In this document: positions 16,221 through 24,589 of the stretch, one piece after another | How positions within the stretch are numbered: position 1 is the first letter of the stretch | Layout of the letters: each line of letters starts with the position of its first letter | Assembly: GCF_014654725.1 (NCBI RefSeq) | Contig: NZ_JACVZV010000005.1 | Location: 33,724 to 97,723 of the forward strand | Reading direction: 5' to 3' | Source: Vulcanococcus sp. Clear-D1 | Lineage (GTDB): Bacteria; Cyanobacteriota; Cyanobacteriia; PCC-6307; Cyanobiaceae | Length of the DNA stretch: 64,000 bases | Made by a program: the position numbers and the translations under genes | Notes under the pieces: generated by a model | Told to the model about the DNA's origin: nothing | The model's input: only the letters and a program-made list of their open reading frames with translations | Database searches by the model: none

Positions 16221-17687
16221 TCAGAGCCAGCCCGCAAGCCTGCGACCTCCCAAAACCCCTGCCCAGTCCACCACTCGCAACCGCTGCATCCCACTGCCGC
16301 AGCGCCTGCGGTTCTCGAGCAGTTTGCGCTCCAGTGCGGCGTTGATCCCTAGGTCGGCTCCCTTCCAAAGCCGATCGATCTCGCGCGTGAAGTGAGCTGC
16401 CAGCAGCGGTGAGTGGATCACCATCAGGACCTCATCGTTTTGGTGAGCTGCAGACGGGCTCCAGTTGAAGGAACCTGTGATCACGGTGTTGCCATCGATG
16501 ACGGCGAACTTGTGGTGGAGCTTGTCCCCCCTGGCCAGGCGCGGGATTCCTACCCCTTCGGCGGCCTGCTTGAGGGGTTGGTTGCCGGCTTCCACCTTGC
16601 AGTGGCGATCCGCCAGGGCCACGCCGAGAAGATCCAGCACTTCGGAGAAGGAGCGGCTGGCGAAGCCGGGATCGGCCAGGAGTCGCAGCCGCACTCCTTT
16701 GGCCTGCAGGTCTGCGATCACCGTGGTGAGGGCCTGGGCTGAAAAGACGAACAACGCGAGATCCACCCGTTGCTTTGCGGTGGCCAGGGTGTTGCTGATC
16801 AGATGGAGGCCGTGGTTGGGATCGCTGCTCCGGTGTGGGGCAAACAGCACCTCCACGCTGGTCTGTCCCACCATCACCTGAGCCGCGGGGCCGGATTGTT
16901 TGGCCAGCCCGAAGCGGCTATCGGGCTGGCCGCCCGGACCATCGCCCCACATGCGGCTGAAGTCGTCGGCGAAGAGCTCGGCCAGCTGAGGGCTGTCCAG
17001 CTGGAGCAGATGGTTCACGTTGCCGCGGGTGCGTCGATCGGCTGCATCGCCATGCATGCCTGATGCCGTGAAGTTCGCCGATCCGGTGATGACCAGCCGC
17101 CGGTCGACCACCACATATTTCGAGTGCATCAGGCCGCTGCCTTTGCTGCCATCGGCTGTGTCATCGAGCCATGGCACGCCGGCGGCCGTGAGGATGGCTA
17201 CGGCGTCGCCGCTTTGCTGCTCTGCCAGGCTCACCTTGCCGTCGCGGTTGCGATCGGCCAGCTCCATCAGCAGCTGGCGGCGTTGGCGTGCGTGGCCATC
17301 AAGATCTGCTTCGTGCTGCTCACTCCACGGGGTGCTGTAGGTGTTCTCCAACACCACCTTCACCGTCACGCCCCGGCGGTGTTGGCGCACCAGGGCTTCG
17401 GCAATGGCCGGTAAAGACAGCTCCTGCACGGCCACCAGGACCTCCTGTTCGGCGGCCTCGATCCCACGGATCACCAACGCCTCGAGGTTGTCGCCATTGC
17501 GGGCTTCAGCGTGGATCGGGCTCCGGTAGTGGCGGTCTGCGCGGTGGTTGAAGGCCACCTGGATTCCATCCGGTAGCGGCAACTCCACAGGGCCAGTGCC
17601 CACCAGTCGGCCGGCTTGGCTGCCGCAGCCCTGCACCAGGGAGAGCGCGAGCAGCAACGCCCCCCAGCAACGCTTCGATTCGATCAC
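16221..17687 (-). CDS. phospholipase-D-like lipoprotein with embedded EF-hand loop
   Basis: The 488-residue product (GTG 17687) begins with a lipoprotein-type signal (ALLLALSLVQGC, lipid cysteine C21). It has two HxKxxxxD motifs: HSKYVVVD at 188-195 with TGSANF after it, and HHKFAVID at 391-398 with TGSFNW. Between the first strand and HKD1, residues 145-156 read DRNRDGKVSLAE, a canonical calcium EF-hand loop. It is probably a membrane-anchored phosphodiesterase or nuclease on the periplasmic side. The last 18 residues (after GSGMQRL) come from the island: the original gene stopped after MQRL, as the remnant at 6226 shows. The protein should still be active because the tail lies beyond the catalytic core. 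Confidence 0.87.
   Translation of the reverse strand: MIESKRCWGALLLALSLVQGCGSQAGRLVGTGPVELPLPDGIQVAFNHRADRHYRSPIHAEARNGDNLEALVIRGIEAAEQEVLVAVQELSLPAIAEALVRQHRRGVTVKVVLENTYSTPWSEQHEADLDGHARQRRQLLMELADRNRDGKVSLAEQQSGDAVAILTAAGVPWLDDTADGSKGSGLMHSKYVVVDRRLVITGSANFTASGMHGDAADRRTRGNVNHLLQLDSPQLAELFADDFSRMWGDGPGGQPDSRFGLAKQSGPAAQVMVGQTSVEVLFAPHRSSDPNHGLHLISNTLATAKQRVDLALFVFSAQALTTVIADLQAKGVRLRLLADPGFASRSFSEVLDLLGVALADRHCKVEAGNQPLKQAAEGVGIPRLARGDKLHHKFAVIDGNTVITGSFNWSPSAAHQNDEVLMVIHSPLLAAHFTREIDRLWKGADLGINAALERKLLENRRRCGSGMQRLRVVDWAGVLGGRRLAGWL
16281..16442. repeat. direct repeat, right copy (putative attR core of island 1)
   Basis: This 162-bp block is identical to 6232-6393. It lies inside the 3' part of the intact PLD-like gene. 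Left of it, the sequence is island-derived and adds a new C-terminal tail; right of it is the chromosomal gene. Confidence 0.8.
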
Positions 17688-17734
17688 GGCGGAGCCTCTG
17701 CCTCTGAGAGGAGCATTCCCCGTTCGGGTTGGTC

Positions 17735-17908
17735 TCAGCCGTGTTCGGGTAGTTCAGAGGTGCGCAGCATCGCCACAAACCAGAGGCTGCTGATCACGAC
17801 GGCCGCCAATACTCCGGAGCCGATGCTCACTTTGGCCATCAAAAAGCACACCAACAGTGGCAGTGCCACAGCGCCCGTGATCGGCGTGAGGGCAACCAGA
17901 GCTTTCAT
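17735..17908 (-). CDS. small two-pass membrane protein of unknown function
   Basis: The ATG at 17908 was chosen because the longer upstream frame overlaps the DUF4912 gene. The 57-residue product has two hydrophobic segments (ITGAVALPLLVCFLMA and GVLAAVVISSLWFVAM) separated by a short KVSIGS turn, and a polar C-terminus ending ELPEHG. This suggests a helical hairpin in the inner or thylakoid membrane. No family is recognised. It lies 13 bp downstream of the DUF4912 gene on the same strand and 47 bp upstream of the PLD gene, so all three may be co-transcribed. Confidence 0.58.
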   Translation of the reverse strand: MKALVALTPITGAVALPLLVCFLMAKVSIGSGVLAAVVISSLWFVAMLRTSELPEHG

Positions 17909-17921
17909 CACAACCGCTTCT

Positions 17922-18968
17922 TCAGAACCATTCAGCAACAGCCTGATCGCTTGGGTTGCTGTTGTCTTCGGGGGTGGTGCGTTCGAAATCGAGCGTGATG
18001 TTCCGCTTCTGTTCGCTATCGGCGGCCACGGCCTCGATGGCATACACCTGCTGACCATCGCGGAAGGGCACCTGAATCCGGAAGGTGCCGTCGCTGGAGA
18101 GCGGCACCTCTTCGCCGCCGATGCTCAATTTGGCCGAGGGATCGGTGGCGCCATACACGATCAGCTCGGCATCAGCCACGAGCCAGAAGGAGCGCTGGCG
18201 CGGTGCCACCACGCCGGAGCCGGATTCACTGCGGCCGCTGGCCCAGAGGCCGGCACCGGAGGCATTGAGGCCGGCGCCGCTGACCTGATCCAGTTCATGG
18301 AAGGCTTCCGAGCCCCGACCGAGGCGGCGGGTTCCCGTGGTTGCCGTTTGATAGAGGCGCTCATGCAGCCCGTTGTCGCTGCTGGGCAGCGTCTGCGGGG
18401 TGATGGTGCTGGGGGGCGTATCAAGGGAGAAGGGCACGAACTGATCGAGGATCTGTTCGCTCGGGTGCAGGGCTGGAACGCGAGCCACCGAGGAGAAGGC
18501 CAGCGAGATCCAGCCGCCGCCGCTGACGCGGTAGCCCAGCTCCACGCGGTAGTCGCGGTCGCTGAGGGGGACAGGCAGGTACCACTCGGTGGCATGGCTG
18601 TCCACCGGCACTTCCTGGAGGGTGTGGGGATGGCTGCCGCCGTTGCTCATGCCGGTGACATCGGCCACCCGCAGGCAGAGCTGACTGGCACCGGCCTTGA
18701 AGGCCTGCTGACGATCCTGTTCGCTGATCTCCCAGAACACGTAGGCCCACTGTGGGTCACGTGGCAGAAACACCACCCGGGTGTCATCGCCTTGCCGGCT
18801 GGGAGCGTGTTCCTGCTCGAGGCTGGAGAGATCGGCCTGGCGTTCGCCGATCGCACTCACCAGCTCGTCTTTGGTTTTGCGGCTGTAGAGGGTCACACCC
18901 AGCTCGCTGGCCACCTGGCGCAGTTGGCGCAGGGTCATCCGGGCAAGCGATGACAGGGTCTGACTCAC
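17922..18968 (-). CDS. DUF4912 domain protein with N-terminal Rho/SAP-like motif
   Basis: The 348-residue product (GTG 18968) begins with LRQLRQVASELGVTLYSRKT followed by KDELVSAIGE, a SAP/Rho N-terminal-like helix-turn-helix seen in several cyanobacterial proteins. Residues ~62-180 match DUF4912: RVVFLPRDPQWAYVFWEIS, and further on the DYRVELGYR strand. The remaining ~150 residues are Ser/Gly-rich plus a beta segment that resembles a second carbohydrate-module-like unit (VYGATDPSAKLSIGGEEVPL). The function is unknown; the fold of DUF4912 suggests a binding rather than catalytic role. The gene is upstream of the small membrane protein and the PLD gene. Confidence 0.78.
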   Translation of the reverse strand: MSQTLSSLARMTLRQLRQVASELGVTLYSRKTKDELVSAIGERQADLSSLEQEHAPSRQGDDTRVVFLPRDPQWAYVFWEISEQDRQQAFKAGASQLCLRVADVTGMSNGGSHPHTLQEVPVDSHATEWYLPVPLSDRDYRVELGYRVSGGGWISLAFSSVARVPALHPSEQILDQFVPFSLDTPPSTITPQTLPSSDNGLHERLYQTATTGTRRLGRGSEAFHELDQVSGAGLNASGAGLWASGRSESGSGVVAPRQRSFWLVADAELIVYGATDPSAKLSIGGEEVPLSSDGTFRIQVPFRDGQQVYAIEAVAADSEQKRNITLDFERTTPEDNSNPSDQAVAEWF

Positions 18969-19080
18969 AGCGCCTCCGGATTGTGTTCGGGATCAGTCTG
19001 GCTAACTCTCACAGGTCCGCCTTGGTCTGTGATCCCGCAGTCAGCATCCCAAGACCAGCTCGGCAGCTTGGGCCTTCCCA

Positions 19081-19105
19081 CAAAAAAGCGGGGGTTTCCC
19101 CCCGC
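19081..19105 (-). terminator. Rho-independent terminator of cpcG
   Basis: Read on the minus strand, GCGGGGGG-AAA-CCCCCGC is followed by TTTTTT. The hairpin lies 30 bp after the cpcG stop at 19135 and is a strong intrinsic terminator for that gene. Confidence 0.85.
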
Positions 19106-19134
19106 ACCGTGATGGGGCCCAAGGGCCTCAATGA

Positions 19135-19893
19135 TCAGCGGCCGATGCTGCGGTAGGGCACCTTGGCCAGGTAATCGATGTCGGCGCTGCCGGCGGCGCT
19201 GGCGCCACGCAGGGCAGGCAGGGTCCGCACCCAGGGCATGTAGTCCTGAGGGAAGCCACCGCGGCGCTGCAGGGAGCGCTCGGGCAGTTTGCGGGCGGTG
19301 CCGGTGTACACGATCTGGGGGAAGCCCAGGATGCCGCGGTAGTAGGCGTCGTAGCGGGGGCTGGTGATGTTGAAGGGTGTTTCACCCAGATCACGGCTGC
19401 CCACCACACGGTTGCGGTGGTAAGGAACGGTGTCGTAACCGAACGCGTTGAGGTACTCCTCGCTGTCGAGGATGTCGTCAACCATGCCTTTGACGCCGCG
19501 GGTCATCAGCACAGCCGACCAGGCAATCTCCTCGGACTTGCCGTGGGTCTTGCGACCCAGCAGCTTCTCCACGAGGTGGCGGGCCACCTTGTAGTTGCTG
19601 TTGAGGGTGTAGAAGCTGCGGTTGAAGGTGTCCGACAGACACAGGGAGCGAATGAAATCGCGCACCGTGATCTGACCGTTACGCAGTTGCGACTCCAGGG
19701 TGCGGTCGCGGTCGACCTTGAAGGCGTGGAAGAAGATCTGGCGGTAAGCCGCTTCGATCACGAAGTTCTGATCTTCGCGATCCATTGCCTTGTCCATGGA
19801 CGCGGCTTTGGGATCCTCGTCCGAGCCCACGCGCAGGGGATCCACACGCGCGTTCTGCGTTGTGGGCGCGTACTTCAGGAGGGGAAGGGCCAC
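19135..19893 (-). CDS. cpcG: phycobilisome rod-core linker polypeptide CpcG
   Basis: The 252-residue product starts at GTG 19893 with MALPLLKYAPTTQNARV, the signature N-terminus of CpcG proteins. The PBS linker domain spans roughly residues 35-185: EAAYRQIFFHAFKVDRDRTL, then ITVRDFIRSLCLSDTF, NRSFYTLNSNYKVARH and a conserved LGRKTHGKSEE loop. The C-terminal ~60 residues contact the core. It joins phycocyanin rods to the allophycocyanin core on the stromal face of thylakoids. It is followed by a strong terminator and appears monocistronic. The length and motifs fit the normal rod-core linker rather than the truncated CpcL type. Confidence 0.95.
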   Translation of the reverse strand: MALPLLKYAPTTQNARVDPLRVGSDEDPKAASMDKAMDREDQNFVIEAAYRQIFFHAFKVDRDRTLESQLRNGQITVRDFIRSLCLSDTFNRSFYTLNSNYKVARHLVEKLLGRKTHGKSEEIAWSAVLMTRGVKGMVDDILDSEEYLNAFGYDTVPYHRNRVVGSRDLGETPFNITSPRYDAYYRGILGFPQIVYTGTARKLPERSLQRRGGFPQDYMPWVRTLPALRGASAAGSADIDYLAKVPYRSIGR

Positions 19894-19998
19894 TCGAACT
19901 TCGGCATCCGTCGTGGCTGATCGTAGAAGTGCTGTTACGGCTCCACTGATCCGCCTCAGGCAGGACTCACAGTCCGTAACGTTCGCAACAGCTCGGGC

Positions 19999-20613
19999 CT
20001 ACCAGCCCAGCAGCGAGAGGGCTGGTTCGCTGGCTGCTGCACGGCCGGCCGCCGCCGATGCCGCGGGCCGCTCCTGTTGCGCGTCGTCGCAGCGGGTCTC
20101 GATGCAGAAGGACGCGTTGTTGGAGAGGCCCTCCACCGTGCTGCTGCGTACGCGCACATTCGGCCCCTGAAAGGCGAAGCGCTCCCACACGCTCATCGTT
20201 TCGTACTCGGTGCTGAGCAGCAGGCCATCGTGCTCATCCATGCAGAAGCGCGAGCTGGCCGGTGCCTTTTCGGCGTAGCCGAGATCGCGCAGCAAGATTC
20301 CCTCGCGGCCGCGGTCGTCGGTGGGGATCAGCCCGATCACGCTTTCACCGGTGTGATCTTCGCCGGCCTTGTCCCAGGCCATCGAGGCGCTCCAGCGCAC
20401 CCAGCAGCCGCCCACGAGCCCGGCCGGATCCTGGCCGTGCAGCTCAGCCAGCTCCAAAAGCCGTGAATCGCTGGCGGCCAGTTCGTCCACAACGATCAAC
20501 GAGCCGCCCGCTTCGGCGCGGCGGTGCAACAGGTGATGCACGCTGCGCTGGGAGCGCCAGCGGCCGCAGCTCAGCTGAAAAAAGCTGAGGGCGTTCTCAA
20601 GGGAGAGGCTCAC
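19999..20613 (-). CDS. cpcS: phycobiliprotein bilin lyase, CpcS/CpeS family
   Basis: The GTG at 20613 gives SLSLENALSFFQLSCGRW, close to the family N-terminus; an ATG 13 codons upstream adds an unlikely basic stretch. Family marks include SCGRWRSQRSVHHLLHRR, the WVRWSASMAWD segment (family WxGxMxWD) and the C-terminal ERFAFQGPNVRVRSSTV with its lipocalin-like FxxPNLRxRxS motif. The last ~30 residues are an Ala-rich tail. The enzyme attaches phycocyanobilin (or another bilin) to Cys-84-type sites on phycobiliproteins. It lies 105 bp from cpcG, which supports a phycobilisome role. Which subunit it modifies cannot be read here. Confidence 0.88.
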   Translation of the reverse strand: MSLSLENALSFFQLSCGRWRSQRSVHHLLHRRAEAGGSLIVVDELAASDSRLLELAELHGQDPAGLVGGCWVRWSASMAWDKAGEDHTGESVIGLIPTDDRGREGILLRDLGYAEKAPASSRFCMDEHDGLLLSTEYETMSVWERFAFQGPNVRVRSSTVEGLSNNASFCIETRCDDAQQERPAASAAAGRAAASEPALSLLGW

Positions 20614-20666
20614 GGCGGCGCGGCGGGTGCAGCGATGATCGCAAGCCGCCACCGCCGGTTGAGGTT

Positions 20667-21530
20667 GTGCTGATCGGTGCTCTGGCTGCCCTGGCTGCCG
20701 CGCTGTGCTGGACCCTGGCCAGCAGCCTCTGGCGTCGCCTGCCCACCTCCCTCAGCGGCGCAGAACTGAATCTGCTGAAAAACTGGCTGGCGCTCGCGAT
20801 GCTCCTGCCCCTGGTGCTGGGCCGTCCCTGGCCTGAGGCCCAGGGCCCCCTGCTGTTGTTGGCGTTGAGTGGCGTGCTGGGGATTGCGCTGGGCGACAGC
20901 CTCTACTTCGCGGCCTTGCGCCGGCTGGGCACCCGCCGCACGCTCACCATCGATGCCGGTGGCCCGGCGGTCGCCTCCGTGGGTGGGATGGTCTGGCTGG
21001 CGGAGGTGCCGGAACCGCTCCACTGGTTCGGCCTTGGTCTGATCACCTTCGCGCTGCTGCTCGTGGCGGTGCAGCGCTCAGGCGATGCCTTCGCGGGGCG
21101 CCGGCAGTTGCAGGGTGTGGTTCTGGCCCTGGGAGCACTGTTCTGCGGCAGCGCTGGAGCGCTGGTGTCGCGGGCGGCTCTGCGGGATGCCGCCTTTGAT
21201 CCGCTGCAGTCGGCTCTGGTGCGGGTGCTGGCGGCGGGCTTGGTGTTGTTGCCGTTGCTGCGGGGCTGGCGCACCAGGGGTTGGGGGCCGCGCCCATCCA
21301 CCCGGCGCTGGCCCCTGGGATTACTGGCCACGCTGCTCGGAACCACCGCAGGCATCGCCTTGCAGCAGCTGGCCCTGCAGCAGTTGCCGGGCGGCATCGC
21401 GGTGGCGCTGCTGGCTACCGCCCCGCTGATGGCGATCCCGCTGGCTCATTTGGAAGGGGATCGGCCGGGATGGCGGGGATGGTTGGCCGCCTTGCTGGCC
21501 CTGTGCGGCGTTAGTGCTCTGGTGGCTTGA
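20667..21530 (+). CDS. EamA/DMT-family membrane transporter
   Basis: The 287-residue product (GTG 20667) has about ten hydrophobic segments in two similar halves. LAAALCWTLASSLWRRL opens the first EamA repeat, and LGALFCGSAGALVSRAALRD opens the second at about residue 150. LLATLLGTTAGIALQQLALQ in the second repeat is a typical helix. These 10-TMS transporters move amino acids, metabolites or nucleotide sugars; the substrate cannot be deduced. It is divergent from the bilin lyase gene with a 53-bp gap, and its 3' end overlaps that of the next minus-strand gene by 20 bp. Confidence 0.85.
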   Translation: MLIGALAALAAALCWTLASSLWRRLPTSLSGAELNLLKNWLALAMLLPLVLGRPWPEAQGPLLLLALSGVLGIALGDSLYFAALRRLGTRRTLTIDAGGPAVASVGGMVWLAEVPEPLHWFGLGLITFALLLVAVQRSGDAFAGRRQLQGVVLALGALFCGSAGALVSRAALRDAAFDPLQSALVRVLAAGLVLLPLLRGWRTRGWGPRPSTRRWPLGLLATLLGTTAGIALQQLALQQLPGGIAVALLATAPLMAIPLAHLEGDRPGWRGWLAALLALCGVSALVA

Positions 21531-21873
21531 GCGTGTTGCCCAGCCGTTGATCAGCCTGTTGCTGTCCCCAGAGCACCAGGTCGCTGATCTCCAGCGCCAG
21601 CGGTGGCTTGTGAAGCTCCAGGCCGATGGCTTCGAGCTGAACGGCGGCCTTGGCGAGTTGCTCCACCAACACGGGGATGAAGCTGGGGTCCACCGCCAGG
21701 TTGGGTTGTTGGTGCGCCCAGGCCATCAAGCCTTCCTGGGCTGGCATGGCGGCGTCGCCTTGGGCGGCTTGTTGGAGGCAGCGCAGGCTGTGGGCCAGCA
21801 GGCGCAGGTGGTGACGCTCCAGTGCCGGAAGCAGCGTGCTCTCCAGCTCTTGAAGGTCGTGCTCGCTCAGCAC
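21511..21873 (-). CDS. small cytoplasmic protein downstream of sufR, unknown
   Basis: The start chosen is GTG 21873, which overlaps the sufR stop by 7 bp; the longer frame upstream is a shadow of sufR. The 120-residue product is all-helical in appearance (LSEHDLQELESTLLPALERH, LLAHSLRCLQQAAQGDAA, VLVEQLAKAAVQLEAIGLEL) with no signal peptide and an EISDLVLWGQQQADQRLG end. No family name is recognised, but the helical, Leu/Gln-rich make-up recalls small conserved picocyanobacterial proteins. It is translationally coupled to sufR and its 3' end overlaps the EamA gene convergently. Confidence 0.62.
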   Translation of the reverse strand: MLSEHDLQELESTLLPALERHHLRLLAHSLRCLQQAAQGDAAMPAQEGLMAWAHQQPNLAVDPSFIPVLVEQLAKAAVQLEAIGLELHKPPLALEISDLVLWGQQQADQRLGNTLKPPEH

Positions 21874-22502
21874 GGCTGCAGCAGGAACCCGCAGGCGTGG
21901 CCGCCATCGAGCAGCCAGTGCACCCGCTCCACGGCGCAGTCGGGGAACGTGTGCCGGATCAGCTGCAGCTCCTGATCGCACACGCAGGGGAACTGTTCAG
22001 CGATCTTCATCACAGAGCAGTGGAATTCGCTGATCACCCAGCCTTCGCCCTTCGGGTTGGGCTTGTAGTCGGCCACATAGCCCTCGCGCCGGCGCAGATC
22101 CACCAGTCGTTCGATGCGCTCCTTCAGGCTGCCGTCGCCGATCAGGCGGCGGTAGTCGGTGGCTTTTTCAGAGGCCTGGCGTTGCAGCAGCTGATCCACC
22201 ATCTCGGTGGGCAGGCTGGTGGCCATGGAGCTGAGCAGCCCCAGAGCGAAATGTTCGCTGCCGTTGGGGAACTGGCGGCGGCCAGCTGCTGTGAGCCGCC
22301 AGAGATTGGAGGGACGTCCAGGACCTTCGGGAGCCGGGCTGGCCTCCACGAGGCCTTCTTCTTCCAGGGAACGCAGGTGGCGACGCATCACTTGGACGGA
22401 CACACCCAGTGCCTCAGCCAGTTGCGCCGCGGTGATTTCACCCTGACGCAACATCAGGGTGAGCGCTGCCTCTCGGGTGGGTGCCTGCGTGGAGGCGCTC
22501 AT
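21867..22502 (-). CDS. sufR: iron-sulfur cluster biosynthesis transcriptional repressor SufR
   Basis: The 211-residue product starts at ATG 22502. Residues ~10-75 form a winged helix (EITAAQLAEALGVSVQVMRR then HLRSLEEEGLVEAS). The C-terminal half holds the four cysteines used for an Fe-S cluster: FHCSVM, FPCVCDQ, FPDCAV, the last in the C-x12-C-x13-C spacing typical of SufR. SufR senses [4Fe-4S] status and represses the suf operon and its own gene. Here it is divergent from ftrC-sufBCDS with a 200-bp intergenic region containing an inverted repeat, the arrangement in most cyanobacteria. The ORF could start 10 codons earlier; the ATG chosen matches family length better. Confidence 0.92.
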   Translation of the reverse strand: MSASTQAPTREAALTLMLRQGEITAAQLAEALGVSVQVMRRHLRSLEEEGLVEASPAPEGPGRPSNLWRLTAAGRRQFPNGSEHFALGLLSSMATSLPTEMVDQLLQRQASEKATDYRRLIGDGSLKERIERLVDLRRREGYVADYKPNPKGEGWVISEFHCSVMKIAEQFPCVCDQELQLIRHTFPDCAVERVHWLLDGGHACGFLLQPC

Positions 22503-22628
22503 GACCAACTCTTTACCACCACACCATGCCACGCCTGTTCAGGCGCTGACGAGTGGACCGTGCTGGTGCGCCCACACGTCACAATGCAGCGTCACCCCCG
22601 GGTGCCGCTCGTGTGCTTTAGGGTCGAC

Positions 22629-22652
22629 TTGCGAAACACACTGGTTTCGTAA
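22629..22652. promoter_or_regulatory. inverted repeat, candidate SufR operator
   Basis: TTGCGAAAC-ACACTG-GTTTCGTAA is a 24-bp palindrome of two 9-base arms with one mismatch and a 6-base spacer. It lies about midway between sufR (start 22502) and ftrC (start 22703). The centre and spacing fit a dimeric winged-helix repressor. SufR of Synechocystis recognises a CAAC-N6-GTTG-type repeat; this site has the same N6 geometry but different arm bases, so the assignment is inferred. Confidence 0.55.
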
Positions 22653-22702
22653 CTGCTGGCCAAGCCCGCACGGGCACAACGCTCCGCCTCGCCTTTGCCC
22701 TC

Positions 22703-23056
22703 ATGTCTGAAGCTCCTGCCCCCCAAGCCAGCGACAGCCTTGAGGTGATCCGCAAATTTGCGGAAACCTACGCCCAGCGCACGGGGACCTATTTCTGCAG
22801 TGACCCCAGCGTCACGGCTGTCGTGCTCGAGGGGCTGGCCCGTCATAAGGACGAGCTGGGAGGTGCCCTGTGCCCCTGCCGCCATTACGAAGACAAGGAG
22901 GCTGAGGTGGCTCAGGCTTTCTGGAACTGCCCCTGCGTGCCGATGCGTGAGCGCAAGGAGTGCCACTGCATGCTGTTCCTCACCGAAGACAACCCCTTCC
23001 GCGGCGAGAAACAGACGATCACGCTCGAAGAAGTGAAAGCCCATTGCGCCGGTTGA
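22703..23056 (+). CDS. ftrC: ferredoxin-thioredoxin reductase catalytic chain
   Basis: The 117-residue product has the full cysteine set of the catalytic beta chain: [39 protein letters not shown]. The CPC, CPC and CHC motifs bind the [4Fe-4S] cluster and provide the redox disulfide that reduces thioredoxins using photosystem-I ferredoxin. It acts in the cytoplasm with the variable chain FtrV. It is the first gene after the sufR intergenic region, 10 bp before sufB, so it is likely part of the suf operon and repressed together with it. That fits, as the enzyme itself needs an Fe-S cluster. Confidence 0.95.
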   Translation: MSEAPAPQASDSLEVIRKFAETYAQRTGTYFCSDPSVTAVVLEGLARHKDELGGALCPCRHYEDKEAEVAQAFWNCPCVPMRERKECHCMLFLTEDNPFRGEKQTITLEEVKAHCAG

Positions 23057-23066
23057 AGGTCAGTTC

Positions 23067-24509
23067 ATGAGCAACGCACAGGCTGTTGGTGATCTGGTGA
23101 GCCAGCCGTACAAGTACGGCTTCGTCACCGATATCGAAACCGAAAAGATCGCCAAGGGCCTCAGCGAGGACGTGGTGCGCTTGATCTCCAGCAAGAAGGA
23201 GGAGCCGTCCTTCCTGCTGGACTTTCGCCTGCGCGCCTACAAGCAATGGCTGCAGATGAGCGAGCCCGATTGGGCGGCTCTCGGTTATCCGCCGATCGAC
23301 TACCAAGACGTGGTGTACTACGCCGCGCCCAAACAGCAGCAAAAGAAAGCCAGCCTCGATGAGGTGGATCCGAAGCTGCTCGAAACCTTCGACAAACTCG
23401 GCATCCCCCTCAGCGAGCAGAAGCGACTGTCCAACGTGGCCGTTGACGCGGTGTTCGACAGTGTGTCAATCGCCACGACCTACAAGGACAAGCTGGCCGA
23501 GCACGGCGTGATCTTCTGCTCGATCAGTGAGGCGGTGAAGGAGCACCCTGAGCTGATCGAGCGGTATCTCGGCACGGTGGTGCCTAGCAACGACAACTAC
23601 TTCGCGGCGCTCAACTCAGCCGTGTTCAGCGACGGCTCTTTTGTGTTCATTCCCAAAGGTGTGGAATGTCCGATGGAGCTCTCCACCTATTTCCGGATCA
23701 ACTCCGGCGATACAGGACAGTTCGAGCGCACGCTGATCGTTGCCGAAGAGGGTGCTTCGGTGAGCTACCTCGAGGGCTGCACCGCCCCGATGTTTGACAC
23801 CAACCAGCTCCATGCGGCTGTCGTGGAATTGGTGGCTCTCGATGATGCCTCGATCAAATACTCCACCGTGCAGAACTGGTACGCCGGTGATGAAAATGGC
23901 GTGGGTGGCATTTACAACTTCGTGACCAAGCGCGGCCAGTGCCGCGGCGACCGCAGCAAGATCAGCTGGACCCAGGTGGAAACCGGCTCAGCGATCACCT
24001 GGAAATACCCCAGCTGCGTGTTGCAGGGCGCTGATTCTGTAGGTGAGTTTTATTCCGTGGCGCTCACCAATAACAAACAGCAGGCGGATACGGGCACCAA
24101 AATGATTCACGTGGGTCCGCGGAGCCGCTCCACCATCGTGAGCAAGGGCATCAGCGCCGGCCGCTCTGCCAATAGCTATCGCGGTTTGGTGCAGATCGGC
24201 CCGAAAGCGGTGGGGGCACGCAACTACAGCCAGTGCGATTCGATGCTGATCGGCGATCAGGCGGCCGCCAACACCTACCCCTACATCCGTTCTCAGCAGC
24301 CCCAGGCTTCGGTGGAGCACGAAGCCAGCACCTGCCGTATCTCCGAAGATCAGCTCTTCTATCTGCAGAGCCGCGGCATCGGGTTTGAAGAGGCCGTTTC
24401 GATGATGGTGAGTGGCTTCTGCCGTGATGTGTTCAATCAGCTGCCGATGGAATTCGCAGCCGAAGCCGACAAACTGCTCGCCCTCAAGCTGGAGGGCTCC
24501 GTGGGTTGA
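23067..24509 (+). CDS. sufB: Fe-S cluster assembly scaffold SufB
   Basis: The 480-residue product has the SufB/SufD beta-helix core: [53 protein letters not shown], and the C-terminal [35 protein letters not shown] is the conserved end that binds the cluster with SufD. It forms SufBC2D with the ATPase SufC, builds Fe-S clusters and passes them to target proteins. The start ATG at 23067 lies 10 bp after ftrC. No frameshift or missing region is seen. Confidence 0.97.
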   Translation: MSNAQAVGDLVSQPYKYGFVTDIETEKIAKGLSEDVVRLISSKKEEPSFLLDFRLRAYKQWLQMSEPDWAALGYPPIDYQDVVYYAAPKQQQKKASLDEVDPKLLETFDKLGIPLSEQKRLSNVAVDAVFDSVSIATTYKDKLAEHGVIFCSISEAVKEHPELIERYLGTVVPSNDNYFAALNSAVFSDGSFVFIPKGVECPMELSTYFRINSGDTGQFERTLIVAEEGASVSYLEGCTAPMFDTNQLHAAVVELVALDDASIKYSTVQNWYAGDENGVGGIYNFVTKRGQCRGDRSKISWTQVETGSAITWKYPSCVLQGADSVGEFYSVALTNNKQQADTGTKMIHVGPRSRSTIVSKGISAGRSANSYRGLVQIGPKAVGARNYSQCDSMLIGDQAAANTYPYIRSQQPQASVEHEASTCRISEDQLFYLQSRGIGFEEAVSMMVSGFCRDVFNQLPMEFAAEADKLLALKLEGSVG

Positions 24510-24589
24510 GTTCAGCCCCGTTGCCGAATCGGCGTTGATCCGCCTGCTCCCCTTCCGTTTCTGATTCCGTCCTCGCTCGCTCCTCCGCC

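Noticed and set aside
16060..16368. minus-strand frame starting MEGSRPRDQRR, also found at 5735-6319
   Set aside because: It appears twice only because it lies in the duplicated attachment region, in a different frame from the PLD gene; no independent coding evidence.
17616..18953. 445-residue plus-strand frame opposite the DUF4912 gene
   Set aside because: GC-rich antisense frame with no motifs; the opposite frame has the DUF4912 signature.
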